A stretch of DNA of 64,000 nt from Candidatus Omnitrophica bacterium UBA6210 (GTDB taxonomy: Bacteria; Omnitrophota; Gorgyraeia; Velamenicoccales; Velamenicoccaceae), in the NCBI GenBank assembly GCA_002421805.1, contig DISM01000004.1, positions 310,001 to 374,000 on the forward strand. Direction: 5' to 3'. Every line of letters begins with the position of its first letter. Positions within the stretch are counted from its first letter, which is position 1. The notes beneath the pieces were generated by a model. It did no database searches. It had not been told where the DNA came from and worked only from the letters and a program-made list of their open reading frames with translations. Shown here piece by piece: positions 1-7,725 of this stretch. Position numbers and translations under genes: made by a program.

Positions 1-1355
1 ACAAACTTGTATACACGCGGCACGGCGATGTCCGCGCCATGATGGATCTCCTCCCATGCCTTGTCCATGCCGAAGACCCAGGCAAAAAGGATGGCCTCGA
101 CCGTGCCGAAAAGAACGAGACAGAACGTCCCGCCCCAGAAATCCAGCTCGTTGACCACGCCGCGGCTTAAAAAAAAGATCGCCGGCTGGCACAAAACGAA
201 ACTGACGATCGCAAAAATCCCGACGGCCTTTTTGCGGGAAATATCAAATTCATCTTCCAGGAAAGCGACCGCCGGCTGCGCCAAAGAAACGCTCGACGTC
301 ACCCCCGCCAAAAACAGGAGCGTAAACCACAGGAAACTCAAAACCGACGCCATGGGGATCTTGCCCAAGATCAGCGGCATGGTCACAAACCCCAGGTCGA
401 ACGCGCCCTGTTTGGCGATCGCCTGGACATCGACGGGCCCGAAGAAAACGAATGCTGCCGGAATAACGATGCACCCTCCCAGGATGACCTCGGCGAACTC
501 GTTCATGCTGACCGCTGTCAAGCCTGAAAGCGCCACGTCGTCTCCGCGCGACAGATAGCTCGCATACGTCAGGATCACGCCGATGCCGACGCTCAAGGTA
601 AAAAAGATCTGGCCTGCCGCCGCCAGCCAGACTTTGGCCGACTTGAGCGCGCCGAAATCCGGATTCCATAAAAACCCGAGGCCGTTGGCCAGGTTCCAGT
701 CCGGTTTTGCCGGATCGGGCGCGCCCAGCGTCAGGACCCGGACAGCCAGGATGATCCCGAAAAGAAACAGAACGGGAAGCGCGATCTTGCACAAAACCTC
801 GATACCGCCGCGGATGCCATAATAGATGACGACGATATTCAGAAAAAAAGCTATGAGAAAAAAGATATATGCCGGGACAATGCTGGAAAAGAACGCGTTC
901 TGTTCCAATCCCTGGTATCCTCTCAGGAAAGATTGGATCAACGCCTGGTCATGGAGCTGGGTGAGAACGCCTTTGAAGCTATAGAAACTATACCCCAGCG
1001 TCCAGGACTCGATAAAAGTGTAATAGATGTAAATAACGAACGGCCCGAAGATGCCGATCACGCCGAAATATTTGACGAATCTGTTTTTCTGAAGGAGGCT
1101 GTGGAAGATACCCGGGGCTGTGCCGTGCTCAAAACCCCCGCCGTAACGGCCCAACGCCCATTCGATCCAGACCAGAGGGATCCCCAACACGAGGAGCGCC
1201 ACGAAATACGGGATCATGAAGGCGCCGCCGCCGTTGCCCGCGGCCTGGACCGGAAACCTCAGAAAATTCCCCAGCCCGACGGCAGAACCGGCCACCGCCA
1301 TGATGATCCCCAGGCGCGACCCCCACGATTCACGCTTGGCTTTGAGCTGTCGCAT
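1..1355 (-). CDS. Sodium-dependent transporter, neurotransmitter:sodium symporter (SNF/LeuT) family, 3'-truncated by window edge
   Basis: Read on the minus strand, an open frame starts at ATG 1353-1355 (MRQLKAKRESWGSRLG) and stays open to the window edge, giving about 451 residues. The N-terminus has the LeuT-fold signature GSAVGLGNFLRFP followed by GNGGGAFMIPY and WIEWALGRYGG, which are TM1 and TM2 of the family. Many hydrophobic segments follow. The family moves amino acids or related solutes across the inner membrane with Na+; the substrate cannot be read from sequence. The carboxyl end lies outside the window. It is the last gene of the minus-strand series here, 62 bp after the secretin gene. 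Family assignment is firm. Confidence 0.9.
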   Translation of the reverse strand, partial: MRQLKAKRESWGSRLGIIMAVAGSAVGLGNFLRFPVQAAGNGGGAFMIPYFVALLVLGIPLVWIEWALGRYGGGFEHGTAPGIFHSLLQKNRFVKYFGVIGIFGPFVIYIYYTFIESWTLGYSFYSFKGVLTQLHDQALIQSFLRGYQGLEQNAFFSSIVPAYIFFLIAFFLNIVVIYYGIRGGIEVLCKIALPVLFLFGIILAVRVLTLGAPDPAKPDWNLANGLGFLWNPDFGALKSAKVWLAAAGQIFFTLSVGIGVILTYASYLSRGDDVALSGLTAVSMNEFAEVILGGCIVIPAAFVFFGPVDVQAIAKQGAFDLGFVTMPLILGKIPMASVLSFLWFTLLFLAGVTSSVSLAQPAVAFLEDEFDISRKKAVGIFAIVSFVLCQPAIFFLSRGVVNELDFWGGTFCLVLFGTVEAILFAWVFGMDKAWEEIHHGADIAVPRVYKF

Positions 1356-1417
1356 ATTAAAACCAATTATATCTACGGCTCAGGGCTTTTGCAACCCTAA
1401 CTTTTCCTGACACCCCC

Positions 1418-2896
1418 TTATAGATGTTCTTGCGGTTGGGCGTCAAAATCCATGATCCGACAGGTCAAGAAGATCACCAGTTCCGTCTTGCGCGTCTCTT
1501 CAACCGTGTTACGAAAGAAAAAACCGAGGAAAGGAATGCTGCCGACCCATGGGATCCTGTTGGTCGTCCTGATCGTTTCGTCCTTCATCAGGCCGCCGAT
1601 GACCAGCGTCGCGCCGTCCTCCAAAAGGACCGTCGTCTCGGTCTCCGAAGTCTCGACGATCGGGATCTTGTTGCCTGTCGACGTCGTGTAATTCTCCGTC
1701 ACGGCGCTGACTTCCGGCCTGACCTTGATGGAGATGAAACCATCCGCGCCGATCGTAGGGGTCACGTATAATTGCACGCCGACATCCACGAAATTGACCG
1801 CCTCGGCCGTCTCGGTCGTCGACTGCCCCTGGACAGCTGTCGTCGTGACGTAAACCTGCTTGGAGCCGACCAGGATCTTGGCGGACTCGTTATTGACGAC
1901 GGCCAGCCTCGGCGCAGAAAGGATCCTGGTATTCCCTTGGGTCTGGAGCGCCTCGATGACCGCGCTGTAATCGTTGTGCTCGCTGGGGTTCAGGCTGCCG
2001 ATCGTCCATTTGTTGCCTGTCGTCGTGATCACGTTGCCGAACATCCCCTGGACGGAAAATTTTTTATTCAGGACGTACTCCCAATCGATGCCCAGCGCCG
2101 TCTTGTCGGTCAAGTTGACCTGCACGATCTTGGCGTCAATTTGCACTTCCCTCGTCCTCTGGTCCAGCCCTGAGATGACGGCTTCGGCCCGGTCGAGCCG
2201 TTCGGGATAATCCGTCACGATCAGGCGGTTAGCACGGCTGTCGATGACCAGGCGACTGCCTGTCCGGGAAAGGACCTCGCGCACGGACTCCGCCACCTTC
2301 TCGCCCTTGGCGTAATTCAGGTCGAAGGCGCGCGTTTCCATCGGCCGGTCCATTTTAAGGACAAGCGCCTCCATCTCATGCAGCTTTTGGGGCGTCTCGA
2401 AGATGATGAGCGCGCCCGATGCCTCATCGGCAACGATCTGGCCGACGCCCGACTTCACCTGGGCCAAAAGGGCCGCCGCTTCCTGGGCGGCCAGATAACG
2501 CAAAGGCAGCCGCAGCATCCGACGGGGATCGGCGTATTTCTGACCATAGATCTGTTCGTAATCCTGGGCTGTCATGATCCGCGCCACATCTCCCTCCTGG
2601 CGCAGGACAAGGTTGTTGGAGGCAAGGATCATCCTTAATGCCTCGGAGGGCGAAACATCCTTCACAAAGACGGTCACGCGGCCGCTCACATTCTTGTCAA
2701 CGACCACGTTGAGGCGCACCTTGGACGCCAGCATTTTCAAAACCTCCACAACATCCATGCCCTTGATATTGAGCGACACCTTGTCGACGGCCGCCGCGCC
2801 GGAACCGGGGCTGATGTCCTGGGCTGAAACTCCTGCGGCAAAATAGACAAAACACAAAAGCAAAAGAACGATTCTCACAGGGTAAGGGTGTAACAT
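1418..2896 (-). CDS. Secretin of a type II secretion / type IV pilus-like system (GspD/PilQ-like)
   Basis: 492 residues from ATG 2894-2896, chosen because an AGGAGG ribosome site lies 7 bases upstream and a signal peptide follows (MLHPYPVRIVLLLLCFVYFAAGVSAQ). A longer in-frame start at 2974 would place Arg-rich sequence before the signal peptide and is unlikely. After the signal come an STN/N0-like segment (about 45-110), secretin N domains (about 130-250) and a C-terminal secretin domain with the pattern ETETTVLLEDGATLVIGGL and PWVGSIPFLGFFFRNT near the end. The product should form the outer-membrane channel. It is short for a GspD and resembles compact PilQ/MshL-type secretins. The start overlaps the end of the upstream PilO/PilP-like gene by 22 bp, indicating translational coupling. 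Confidence 0.9.
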   Translation of the reverse strand: MLHPYPVRIVLLLLCFVYFAAGVSAQDISPGSGAAAVDKVSLNIKGMDVVEVLKMLASKVRLNVVVDKNVSGRVTVFVKDVSPSEALRMILASNNLVLRQEGDVARIMTAQDYEQIYGQKYADPRRMLRLPLRYLAAQEAAALLAQVKSGVGQIVADEASGALIIFETPQKLHEMEALVLKMDRPMETRAFDLNYAKGEKVAESVREVLSRTGSRLVIDSRANRLIVTDYPERLDRAEAVISGLDQRTREVQIDAKIVQVNLTDKTALGIDWEYVLNKKFSVQGMFGNVITTTGNKWTIGSLNPSEHNDYSAVIEALQTQGNTRILSAPRLAVVNNESAKILVGSKQVYVTTTAVQGQSTTETAEAVNFVDVGVQLYVTPTIGADGFISIKVRPEVSAVTENYTTSTGNKIPIVETSETETTVLLEDGATLVIGGLMKDETIRTTNRIPWVGSIPFLGFFFRNTVEETRKTELVIFLTCRIMDFDAQPQEHL

Positions 2897-3783
2897 TGTC
2901 CGCCTCCTGAAAAAACCACCTGATGGTCTTCGATCCCGGAAACCACAAGATCGCCGACGGCATCGTTGACGCACAGATAGAACGTCCGAGACGTCCTCTT
3001 ATCCTCAACAGCGGCGCGCCTGCCTTGTCCTGCGTCCTCCACGATCCCGACGAGCGTCAAGTGCGCCAGGATATCCTCTTTTTTCTCCTGGGCGAGGATC
3101 GCGCGTTTAGGTTTAACCTTCGCTGATCCGAATATCTTATGGCCTCCGGCTGCGACATAGGCCTGAGGCTCCGCAAAGGCCTTACCCGAGCCAATCGCTT
3201 TTCTCAAATGATCCCGGGCCTTCTTTTTGGGTATCCGCAGATCGTCGAATATCTCAAGCGTCATGCGGACATCGACGAGAGACGCGCCTTCCGGAGACGC
3301 AGAAATCGCCACAGACTCAGGCGATGAAAAAAACGCGAGTTCCGAAAACCCGCCCAAAAACCGATACACGCCGTCCTCCGGCGTCTGAAAAGCCATCTCG
3401 ATCTTCCTGCGCCGCAGGCCCTCCCGGTTGTTTTTTTCGTCTGCTTGCGCCGGCTTTATGGAACCGAGCGAGATCCTCTCTCTCTTTGCCAGCGCATGCA
3501 GCTCTCTTAAGGACTCATCCAGAGAGATCTCGCCCGTTTTTCTTCGGCCATATGTTTCTTTTAACCCCTTGTGTTCGTTCAAAACATTCACAAAGAAAAC
3601 AGCAGCCTCCCCCTCCTGCCTGCCCTTCTCCAGCAACACAGAAAGGCTCTTATCCGTCTGACGCAATGCCATCCAACCGGGTGCGCTCAAAACCATGCAT
3701 AACCCCATGGCCAAAAATGATTTTTTTGCCCGGGCCCAGGGATATTGTTTAAAGATGTGTTTCACAAATAAACTGTTATTCAT
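2875..3783 (-). CDS. Inner-membrane secretion/pilus assembly protein, PilO-like plus PilP/GspC-like
   Basis: 302 residues if translation begins at ATG 3781-3783; ATGs at 3792 and 3825 are also in frame and none has a strong ribosome site. A single hydrophobic segment (about 23-45, KSFLAMGLCMVLSAPGWMAL) follows a basic cytoplasmic tail. Then comes a periplasmic region with a helical stretch, an alpha/beta part resembling PilO/GspM, and a C-terminal beta-rich part (LTLVGIVEDAG... VVFSGGGQCYTLTL) resembling the PilP/GspC homology region that contacts secretins. No strong family signature is visible, so the function is inferred from topology and from the 22-bp overlap with the secretin gene downstream. 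It probably bridges the GspL-like protein and the secretin. Confidence 0.6.
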   Translation of the reverse strand: MNNSLFVKHIFKQYPWARAKKSFLAMGLCMVLSAPGWMALRQTDKSLSVLLEKGRQEGEAAVFFVNVLNEHKGLKETYGRRKTGEISLDESLRELHALAKRERISLGSIKPAQADEKNNREGLRRRKIEMAFQTPEDGVYRFLGGFSELAFFSSPESVAISASPEGASLVDVRMTLEIFDDLRIPKKKARDHLRKAIGSGKAFAEPQAYVAAGGHKIFGSAKVKPKRAILAQEKKEDILAHLTLVGIVEDAGQGRRAAVEDKRTSRTFYLCVNDAVGDLVVSGIEDHQVVFSGGGQCYTLTL

Positions 3784-3990
3784 TAAGATCATAATTCGGC
3801 ATGTTTTCCCTTGGGCATTGAACATTTATTCGTCATTGGGATTTCGATATTAGACATTTCAACATATGATGCTATCTACAGAGACAAGACCCACCCTCAA
3901 TAGTCAACCCATATTCCCCGGCCTTACCAGAAGGGCAGGCCGAAGGCAAGGCCAGGGGCACAGGCCGGGGCTTGTTTCGGGTTACTCTAA

Positions 3991-4036
3991 GCGGCCACAA
4001 CACTCTTGCGCCCTCAAGGGCGGAGCTTTAGGCCGC
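3991..4036. repeat. GC-rich nested palindrome between gspL-like and pilO/P-like genes
   Basis: Outer arms GCGGCC (3991-3996) and GGCCGC (4031-4036) enclose an inner stem CGCCC/GGGCG (4009-4013 and 4018-4022). It lies in the 263-bp gap 3784-4046, which holds no gene. The preceding stretch 3918-3972 has more GGCC-rich short inverted segments. Similar GGCC/CCGG hairpins occur at 5568, 18424 and 39033, so this is probably one of a family of dispersed palindromes. It lacks a clear U-tract, so I do not call it a terminator. Confidence 0.5.
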
Positions 4037-4046
4037 GCAGAGTCAA

Positions 4047-5453
4047 CTAGGGACTGACGACCTTAAACGACACGGGCCATTCTGCCTGCGCGTCTTTATT
4101 CTGGACAAGATACTCTAACCTGGCTTTTTGAAACACGCGTTCCGCTTTCAAGGACCCGACATAGTCAAGGACATGCGTCATATCTTTCCCGTAGCCTGCC
4201 AGAGATATTTTGACCCCGCCCTGGATGGAACATTCTTTTAAAATGATGTCCGCATCGCCGCATCGCCCCAGCGCCGCCAAGACGTCCTGATAGGCGCGCG
4301 TGGCGACACGTTTATCGTCGATCCACACCCCCCGTGCCACGGCATCGCCAATTTTCATGACATCCGTCTGTGCCGACATCTCGCGCCTTAACCTCATGAG
4401 CGCGCCGGCGTCACGTACGAGCTTTGCGGCATACAAAAACCACAGCATAAAAGTAAACCCGCAAAAAAGAAACGCGACATGGTACCACCATCGGCTGACG
4501 GCCCGGCCCCTAGCCTCTGCCTTGCATTCAGGCGGCCTCATGTCCATACAGCCGCTCTCCGGGTTCAGGACCAGGCCGAGGCTGGGCGCAAAGGACAGGC
4601 GCTCCTGCGCCGAGAAAGAACCCAAAAGAGGGTACCAGGCGTTCATCTCGTCTTCAATGACCACGGCGTCGAAAAAGCTGTGTTTCTGGAGCGCTTCGAG
4701 TTCCTCCGGCGAGAACCCTCCTGCCACATAGATCTTTTTGTCGAAGATGAATTCCACCCCGCCCAGCCTGCGGCAGAGCTCCAAGCTCATCTTGATCTCG
4801 CGCAACAATAATGAGGCGCGCTCCTGGCCCGTGATGGGAGAGAATGAAAAGGAACGGCTGAAATAGATGCGGCTGCCGCAGAAAACATTAAAATCAAAAA
4901 CATCAAGGCCCGCGCTCAAAAGACACAAGAACCTCCCTTTGGCATCACGACTCGCCTTCTGCAACAAAAGCCACTGCCGCATTCCCTCGACATTAAACGT
5001 CACGAGGGACGGGTTTAGCTCCAGTTTTTTCAAGATCTGCAAATAATGATCCAGCCGGCCTTTGGGCAGACTGTAGACGTGGACCAGGGCATACCCCTGC
5101 GCGTCAAGCCCGGCGAACTGATAATCATAAATGACTTCATCGCCTGAAAAACTCCCTTCCCTTGACACGTGCAGCCTGACCATTTCCTCCAACTCGTGTT
5201 TATCCTGGGAAGGCAGGCGCAATGTCTGGACGCTGGCGAGGTGGCGGGGAATGACGACAATGGGATCTTTGGGCCTGAAACGGTGTTTGCGGAAATACCT
5301 CTCCAGGACCTGCGGGTTATTCAGGGCGTCTTCTTCCTCTTTAATGGCGAAACAATGGGTCAGGCGCCTCGACCTATGCCGCATCTCGCTGCGACAACAA
5401 TTAAGGCCTTGATCATGAAATTCCAGAACATATATAGGAGTTTTTGGTGTCAT
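4047..5453 (-). CDS. GspL-like (PilM-PilN fused) secretion/pilus assembly platform protein
   Basis: 468 residues from ATG 5451-5453; a GTG at 5538-5540 would add 29 residues, so the start is uncertain. Residues about 1-300 look like the actin-like PilM/GspL cytoplasmic domain: the stretch VVIPRHLASVQTLRLP followed by HELEEMVRLHV is the typical surface of that fold. A transmembrane helix (about 320-342, FLFCGFTFMLWFLYAAKLV) then leads to a ferredoxin-like PilN/GspL periplasmic domain. PilM and PilN are separate in type IV pili but joined in GspL, so this organisation favours a type II secretion-like machine. It is followed by the PilO/PilP-like gene and the secretin in the same orientation. 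Confidence 0.7.
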   Translation of the reverse strand: MTPKTPIYVLEFHDQGLNCCRSEMRHRSRRLTHCFAIKEEEDALNNPQVLERYFRKHRFRPKDPIVVIPRHLASVQTLRLPSQDKHELEEMVRLHVSREGSFSGDEVIYDYQFAGLDAQGYALVHVYSLPKGRLDHYLQILKKLELNPSLVTFNVEGMRQWLLLQKASRDAKGRFLCLLSAGLDVFDFNVFCGSRIYFSRSFSFSPITGQERASLLLREIKMSLELCRRLGGVEFIFDKKIYVAGGFSPEELEALQKHSFFDAVVIEDEMNAWYPLLGSFSAQERLSFAPSLGLVLNPESGCMDMRPPECKAEARGRAVSRWWYHVAFLFCGFTFMLWFLYAAKLVRDAGALMRLRREMSAQTDVMKIGDAVARGVWIDDKRVATRAYQDVLAALGRCGDADIILKECSIQGGVKISLAGYGKDMTHVLDYVGSLKAERVFQKARLEYLVQNKDAQAEWPVSFKVVSP

Positions 5454-5567
5454 GGCGCTAATATTCCAAAATTGGAATATCTTCAAGCCTGAATTTCCGG
5501 CATAGAATTCCGTCTGTGGAATAACATGCCGATATTGCACTCTCTTATTTTAATTTGGTTAATGGAG

Positions 5568-5640
5568 CTTCCCCCGGCCTCTAAGCCGGAGCTCCCATCA
5601 GCGGAATACTTGAAGCGGCAGGCGCGGCCTTAAAGGCCGT
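5568..5640. repeat. Pair of short GGCC palindromes in the gap 5454-5753
   Basis: The 300-bp gap between the RAYT transposase stop and the GspL-like start holds no ORF. Its left part contains two small hairpins: CCGGC-ctctaa-GCCGG near 5575-5590 and GGCC-ttaaa-GGCC near 5628-5640. They resemble the palindromes at 18424 and 39033. The rest of the gap is the GGTGYCA array described separately and about 30 bp of AT-rich sequence before the transposase stop. Confidence 0.5.
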
Positions 5641-5723
5641 GGTGTCATGGTGCCAGGTGTCAAGGTGCCAAAGGTGCCAGGTGTCAGGTGTCATGGTGCC
5701 AAAGGCAAAGGTGCCAGGTGTCA
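5641..5723. repeat. Array of ten GGTGYCA heptamers
   Basis: Ten exact matches to GGTG(T/C)CA occur in 83 bp, at 5641, 5649, 5656, 5664, 5673, 5680, 5687, 5695, 5710 and 5717. Spacers are zero to two bases except one of eight. The unit TGACACC/TGGCACC is seen on the other strand. The array lies 30 bp beyond the 3' end of the RAYT transposase gene. RAYT proteins act on REP-type intergenic repeats, so the pairing is suggestive, but the heptamers do not form the usual REP hairpin. It could also be slippage-prone simple DNA. Confidence 0.8.
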
Positions 5724-5753
5724 GAACTCAATATCTATATGTCTTATAATATG

Positions 5754-6449
5754 TTACACATTAATTCTTCTCGGTCTGCCACGGTGTTTCTTCTGTGAGA
5801 GTGCTATCTTTGTTTGAATTTGGTCTATGAATTTATCTGAAGCGAAATGGCTCTGCCCTCCCAGGCTCCTTCTGATCAATTTTAACTTATCTTCCTCAAG
5901 TAATGCTGAAGCAAATTCTTTGTAAATTTGGGCGCAATCCGTCAATGTTGAACCAAGGCCGATAAAAACAGGATTGTCCTGCCTGTCTGTCAGAACAGGA
6001 GCTTCTTTCCTGCTATTCTCGTGATAGCTTGAAAAACGGTATTCTTCAGGGTGGTTCACCATGCCTGCGCGAACAGGATTCTGCTCAATATAACGCATAA
6101 GAGTCAAAAGATACTCGTCATCACTGACGATAGGACTTTTGAATCTACCTTGCCAGACGTGGCCTGAGGTCTGATATCGATAATGGTAACGCCTCGTATG
6201 GGCAATGGTTATTGCCTTGACTATCTGACTGACCGTCCCATGGATTGACGTTTTTATCAAAAGATGCACGTGATTAGTCATGAGACAATAAGCAAAGATT
6301 TTAAAACCAAACTTTTTCTTATATTTGGACAGGATCCTTAAATAATGCGGATAATCCTCATCGCTTAAGAAAATAGCCTGACGGTTATTACCGCGGTTTA
6401 AGATATGATAAACCAAGCCAGGCAAACAAATCCTCAAAGGCCTAGGCAT
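5754..6449 (-). CDS. REP-associated tyrosine transposase (RAYT), Y1/IS200-like HUH family
   Basis: 231 residues from ATG 6447-6449. It begins MPRPLRICLPGLVYHILNRGN, the typical start of this family, then carries the HUH metal-binding motif MTNHVHLL (His60, His62) and the catalytic tyrosine in LMRYIEQNPVRAGMV (Tyr120). The family nicks and rejoins single-stranded DNA at palindromic repeats without target duplication. The length is normal and no frameshift is seen, so the protein may be active. Its 5' leader is copy 1 of a 79-bp repeat also found at 8541-8619. The gene is more AT-rich than the housekeeping genes, as are the adjoining immunity candidates. It ends the polymorphic toxin locus. Confidence 0.92.
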   Translation of the reverse strand: MPRPLRICLPGLVYHILNRGNNRQAIFLSDEDYPHYLRILSKYKKKFGFKIFAYCLMTNHVHLLIKTSIHGTVSQIVKAITIAHTRRYHYRYQTSGHVWQGRFKSPIVSDDEYLLTLMRYIEQNPVRAGMVNHPEEYRFSSYHENSRKEAPVLTDRQDNPVFIGLGSTLTDCAQIYKEFASALLEEDKLKLIRRSLGGQSHFASDKFIDQIQTKIALSQKKHRGRPRRINV

Positions 6450-6527
6450 ATAAATACTCTTTCAAAGAACTGGTGAATTAATATACAACTTGTTTATTCT
6501 CAATTGGTTAATGAGTTCTAACACTTT
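6449..6527. repeat. 79-bp direct repeat, copy 1
   Basis: Aligned base by base with 8541-8619, the two stretches agree at 78 of 79 positions; the single difference is at 6518/8610. Copy 1 runs from the last base of the RAYT start codon complement to 17 bp short of the third immunity candidate. It is AT-rich and forms the 5' leader of the transposase gene. Copies 1 and 2 bracket the orphan toxin block, so the pair probably marks a duplication or insertion junction. Confidence 0.95.
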
Positions 6528-6543
6528 CTTGCTTCTCCCTCCT

Positions 6544-6918
6544 TTACTTTATTTCTGTTTCTATGACCGATTTTCCTTTCGAAGTTATGCTCAACCAATA
6601 TTTAGAAAATACGTTAAAAGATGTCAGATTGGGTGCATTTATTCTTTGATATAAGGATTTTTTTTCCTCATTCTTTATTACACCTAAACAACAAACATAT
6701 CCTTCTTTTATCAATTTTTTAGCGGTTTCGAACACTTCTTTTACGCTATGCTTTGTTTCCTGAGGCAACGCGGACAAAGAGCTATATAGAGGGTCTCCTG
6801 CCGTATCGTAATTTATATAAGGAATATTATTAATCTCAAAATAAACTGCTTCGAACCGTTCATCATCATTTTGGATAATAAGCAAAAATTCTCTTGAGAA
6901 TTTTGATAAATATTTCAT
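6544..6918 (-). CDS. Candidate immunity protein for the signal-peptide tip cassette
   Basis: 124 residues from ATG 6916-6918. The start overlaps the stop of the upstream toxin-tip gene in an ATGA (6915-6918), the arrangement expected of a coupled toxin-immunity pair. There is no signal peptide or membrane segment, so the product should be cytoplasmic. It is acidic to neutral, rich in Ile, Asn, Lys and Glu, and AT-rich compared with the chromosomal genes. I recognise no family. Function is inferred only from position: after a polymorphic toxin tip and before the repeat junction. Confidence 0.6.
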   Translation of the reverse strand: MKYLSKFSREFLLIIQNDDERFEAVYFEINNIPYINYDTAGDPLYSSLSALPQETKHSVKEVFETAKKLIKEGYVCCLGVIKNEEKKSLYQRINAPNLTSFNVFSKYWLSITSKGKSVIETEIK

Positions 6919-7313
6919 TGTTTAGGATATGGCCTGAAATGTTCATGTCGTACACGTCCATTCTTATCAATAATTTGATGCAGCCATTTCTTATCTCCAG
7001 TTTTTAAATTTATATATTCTGTCTCTCTACTTGTGCCACCTTTATATTTCCCTTTTGCGGGTTGCTCTTTTGGCCGACCTTTCTTCCATCCTTTAGAATC
7101 TGATTCATTTCCTTCTTTCTCCCCTTCCCCACCCTTACCGACCTCTCCCGGCTTATTGTACTCCACCCCCTGATTCAACCCCTCTTCTACGGACTTGACC
7201 TTGGGACCGGGAAGGGCGTTGCCGCCGCAAAAAGGCGATCCTGTGCCGGGGAAACCGGCAACAAAAAAGAATATCAGGATAAAGACGGTGATGAGTTTGG
7301 AAGAGTGTCTCAT
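6915..7313 (-). CDS. Solo toxin-tip cassette: signal peptide joined to Rhs linker and a distinct C-terminal tip
   Basis: 132 residues from ATG 7311-7313. Residues 1-26 are a strong Sec signal peptide (KLITVFILIFFFVAGFPG). They run directly into CGGNALPGPKVKSVEEGLNQG and GEVGKGGEGEKEG, which match the linker just before the tip of the large Rhs protein (7136-7230 aligns with 9389-9487 at DNA level). The last about 45 residues differ from that tip (ETEYINLKTGDKKW, then HEHFRPYP) and resemble the ends of other polymorphic toxins. No YD repeats are present. It may be a small independently secreted toxin or a stored cassette. Its stop overlaps the following immunity candidate by 4 bp, and its start lies 10 bp after the second immunity candidate. 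Confidence 0.65.
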   Translation of the reverse strand: MRHSSKLITVFILIFFFVAGFPGTGSPFCGGNALPGPKVKSVEEGLNQGVEYNKPGEVGKGGEGEKEGNESDSKGWKKGRPKEQPAKGKYKGGTSRETEYINLKTGDKKWLHQIIDKNGRVRHEHFRPYPKQ

Positions 7314-7323
7314 TGTGGATATT

Positions 7324-7725
7324 TTACATTTCAGAGGCTGACCCTTTTGTTTCCCATTTCAAGGGTCTGATTTTTTTCTTTTTAGCGAATGAATCTAATT
7401 TTTGTTTTTTATCGAAATGATACAGCAATAAATAATCATCCCAAGAATAAGTACCTTCACAGACGATAATTAACCCTCTCCTTAACGACGATCCCTGCTC
7501 TTTCTGGTTGAGCATCTTTTCTTTAATTTCTGACCAAGCATCCTTCAAATTCTTTGTTTTATAATAAATATCTACATATTTTTTTCTTCTACTTAATCCA
7601 TAAACAACTCGAATATCATCTATTTTTTTTGATTTGTATGCCAAACTGCGAAAAAATTCAACGACTTGCTTCATTTTGAGTTCTGGAACTCTGTTGGGAT
7701 GGAATTGTATCGCTATAATCTTCAT
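7324..7725 (-). CDS. Candidate immunity protein for the orphan Rhs tip
   Basis: 133 residues starting at ATG 7723-7725, which overlaps the stop of the orphan Rhs cassette in an ATGA (7722-7725). An in-frame ATG at 7761 lies inside the toxin frame and is less likely. The protein (MKIIAIQFHPNRVPELKMKQ...) is cytoplasmic, Lys-rich and AT-rich, with no signal peptide. I recognise no family. The tight coupling to a toxin tip is the only functional evidence. Confidence 0.6.
   Translation of the reverse strand: MKIIAIQFHPNRVPELKMKQVVEFFRSLAYKSKKIDDIRVVYGLSRRKKYVDIYYKTKNLKDAWSEIKEKMLNQKEQGSSLRRGLIIVCEGTYSWDDYLLLYHFDKKQKLDSFAKKKKIRPLKWETKGSASEM

Noticed and set aside
5641..5723. Possible CRISPR array
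   Set aside because: Units are 7 bp with almost no spacers; no direct repeats of 23-47 bp with unique spacers and no cas genes.
6449..6540. A sigma70 promoter inside the 79-bp repeat
   Set aside because: The repeat is AT-rich with TTGAGA and TATATT blocks, but spacing is 12 bases, too short for a credible promoter.
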